DNA from: CAWAPD01 sp963783865
Lineage (GTDB): Bacteria; Actinomycetota; Thermoleophilia; UBA2241
DNA: 64,000 nt
Assembly: GCA_963783865.1 (NCBI GenBank)
Contig: CAWAPD010000003.1
Location: forward strand, 62,001 to 126,000
Direction of reading: 5' to 3'
Every line of letters begins with the position of its first letter. The first letter of the stretch is position 1. Positions 63,256-64,000 of this stretch are shown piece by piece. Below the pieces are notes generated by a model. The model did no database searches. It was given only the letters and a program-made list of their open reading frames with translations, and was not told the DNA's origin. The translations under genes and the position numbers were made by a program.

Positions 63256-64000
63256 ATGTCACACGATCGCCTCAGCGGCTTCGTCCGCCCCGCCAAGCGC
63301 CAGGGCAAGGCCGTCCGCGGCCTCTGGGAGCTGTGGGTCTGCCTCCCGCCCGAGCCTGCGCAGAGCAAGGACGGCCTTCCCCCGCTCGACGCCAAGGGCC
63401 ACCCGAAGATGCGCTACCCGAAGACCATGAAGTGCGTCGAGGCGCAGGGAAAGAAGGCCGCCGAGCGCCTGTTAGAAGCCTGCATCGCCGAGCTCGAACA
63501 GCACGGCTCGATCGACGTTGAGCGCCTCACCCTCACCGGCCTCCTCGACCGCTGGCTCGAGGCGACCTACGGCGAGATGCGGGTGGCCACCAGGAACTCC
63601 TACGCGGGCATCCGACGCCTCCACGTCGACCCGGCCCTCGGCCAGGTCCTCGCCTGTCAGCTGACACGCACCCAGCTCTCCGCCTACTACTCGGCCAAGA
63701 TGCGCGGCAACGGGCACAAGCCCCTCGCCGAGACGACGGTCGCCCACCACCACTCGATGATCAAGGCCGCCTTCAACTGGGCGATCGATGAGGAGCTGCT
63801 CCAGGCCAACCCGGCGGCGCGGGTGAAGAGCCCGCCGGCGCTACGCCCCAAGGTGCGGCCGGTGTGGAGCATGGAGGAGATCGCCCGCGTGGTGGTCAAG
63901 GCCCGCGGCCTGCAGGTCCACGCCGCTGGCGTGCTCGCGGGCTTCTCTGGGCTGCGCGTCGGTGAGATCGCCGGCTTGCGCTGGAGCGACCTTGACCTGG
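63256..64000 (+). CDS. Tyrosine recombinase / phage-type integrase, 3' end outside the window
   Basis: 248 codons are visible and the frame is open at the window edge. Residues 1-80 form a basic arm-type DNA-binding region. Residues 95-190 fit the SAM-like core-binding domain (GLLDRWLEATYGEMRVATRN, HHHSMIKAAFNWAIDEELL, NPAARVK). The catalytic domain begins, with Arg234 in GFSGLRVGEIAGLRWSDLDL as the first catalytic residue. ATG 63256 or the in-frame GTG 63250 may be the start; no strong ribosome binding site is seen. It marks a mobile element. Confidence 0.9.
   Translation, partial: MSHDRLSGFVRPAKRQGKAVRGLWELWVCLPPEPAQSKDGLPPLDAKGHPKMRYPKTMKCVEAQGKKAAERLLEACIAELEQHGSIDVERLTLTGLLDRWLEATYGEMRVATRNSYAGIRRLHVDPALGQVLACQLTRTQLSAYYSAKMRGNGHKPLAETTVAHHHSMIKAAFNWAIDEELLQANPAARVKSPPALRPKVRPVWSMEEIARVVVKARGLQVHAAGVLAGFSGLRVGEIAGLRWSDLDL

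Overview
The window is high-GC, tightly packed bacterial chromosome with frequent GTG/TTG starts and many 1 to 8 base gene overlaps. It suggests a deep-branching high-GC lineage, probably Actinomycetota. The type I-alpha glutamine synthetase, the Thermus-like isoleucyl-tRNA synthetase and the TIGR00282-type phosphoesterase fit that, but the sequence alone does not fix the taxon.

Region 1 (1-14532) is one respiratory complex I operon, read nuoA(partial)-B-C-D-H-(I/E)-F-(G)-J-K-L-M-N. The membrane arm and the quinone module (B, C, D, H) look ordinary. The electron-input arm does not. The nuoI position holds a one-cluster NuoI N-terminal half fused to NuoE. NuoF is of the HydB type, with an extra N-terminal 2Fe-2S domain and a C-terminal dicluster ferredoxin. 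NuoG has no molybdopterin-type domain; it is replaced by an 832-residue protein carrying a 2Fe-2S domain, a GltD/NfnB-like FAD/NAD(P) module, NuoG-like Fe-S clusters and a C-terminal segment that looks like the missing second half of NuoI. This is the most unusual system in the window and could allow input from more than one electron donor, or flavin-based bifurcation.

Region 2 (14613-34881) starts with a YmdB-like phosphoesterase that contains a perfect 21-bp-arm palindrome. An exopolysaccharide locus follows: priming sugar transferase, flippase, four glycosyltransferases, an HPr-kinase-like protein, an asparagine-synthase-like protein and an O-antigen ligase/polymerase-like protein, with a divergent RtcB between the first two. 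On the opposite strand are an alginate-lyase-like secreted protein, a tyrosine autokinase, a GT87-like transferase, a GtrA-like protein and a HAD phosphatase.

Region 3 (34922-48244) is mostly core metabolism: ileS, a methyltransferase, trxA/trxB, asd, lysC, nadE, a large secreted DUF4091 protein, glnA and a zinc-ribbon protein. Region 4 (48224-52932) is a two-component system divergent from an operon of two exported proteins, ApbE and a ferric-reductase-like membrane protein. Many genes here end at long, perfect GC-rich hairpins without a T-tract.

Region 5 (52980-64000) looks accessory. It begins with a promoter and the 5' part of a tRNA gene that stops after the D arm, and it ends in a tyrosine recombinase running off the window. 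Between them is an arsenic module (arsR plus a Cys-rich protein, divergent from arsM, a metallophosphoesterase, ACR3, a ferredoxin and arsC). This module is flanked by two direct copies of a roughly 1-kb segment that each encode a lipoprotein. An ECF sigma factor and a putative anti-sigma factor precede the integrase.
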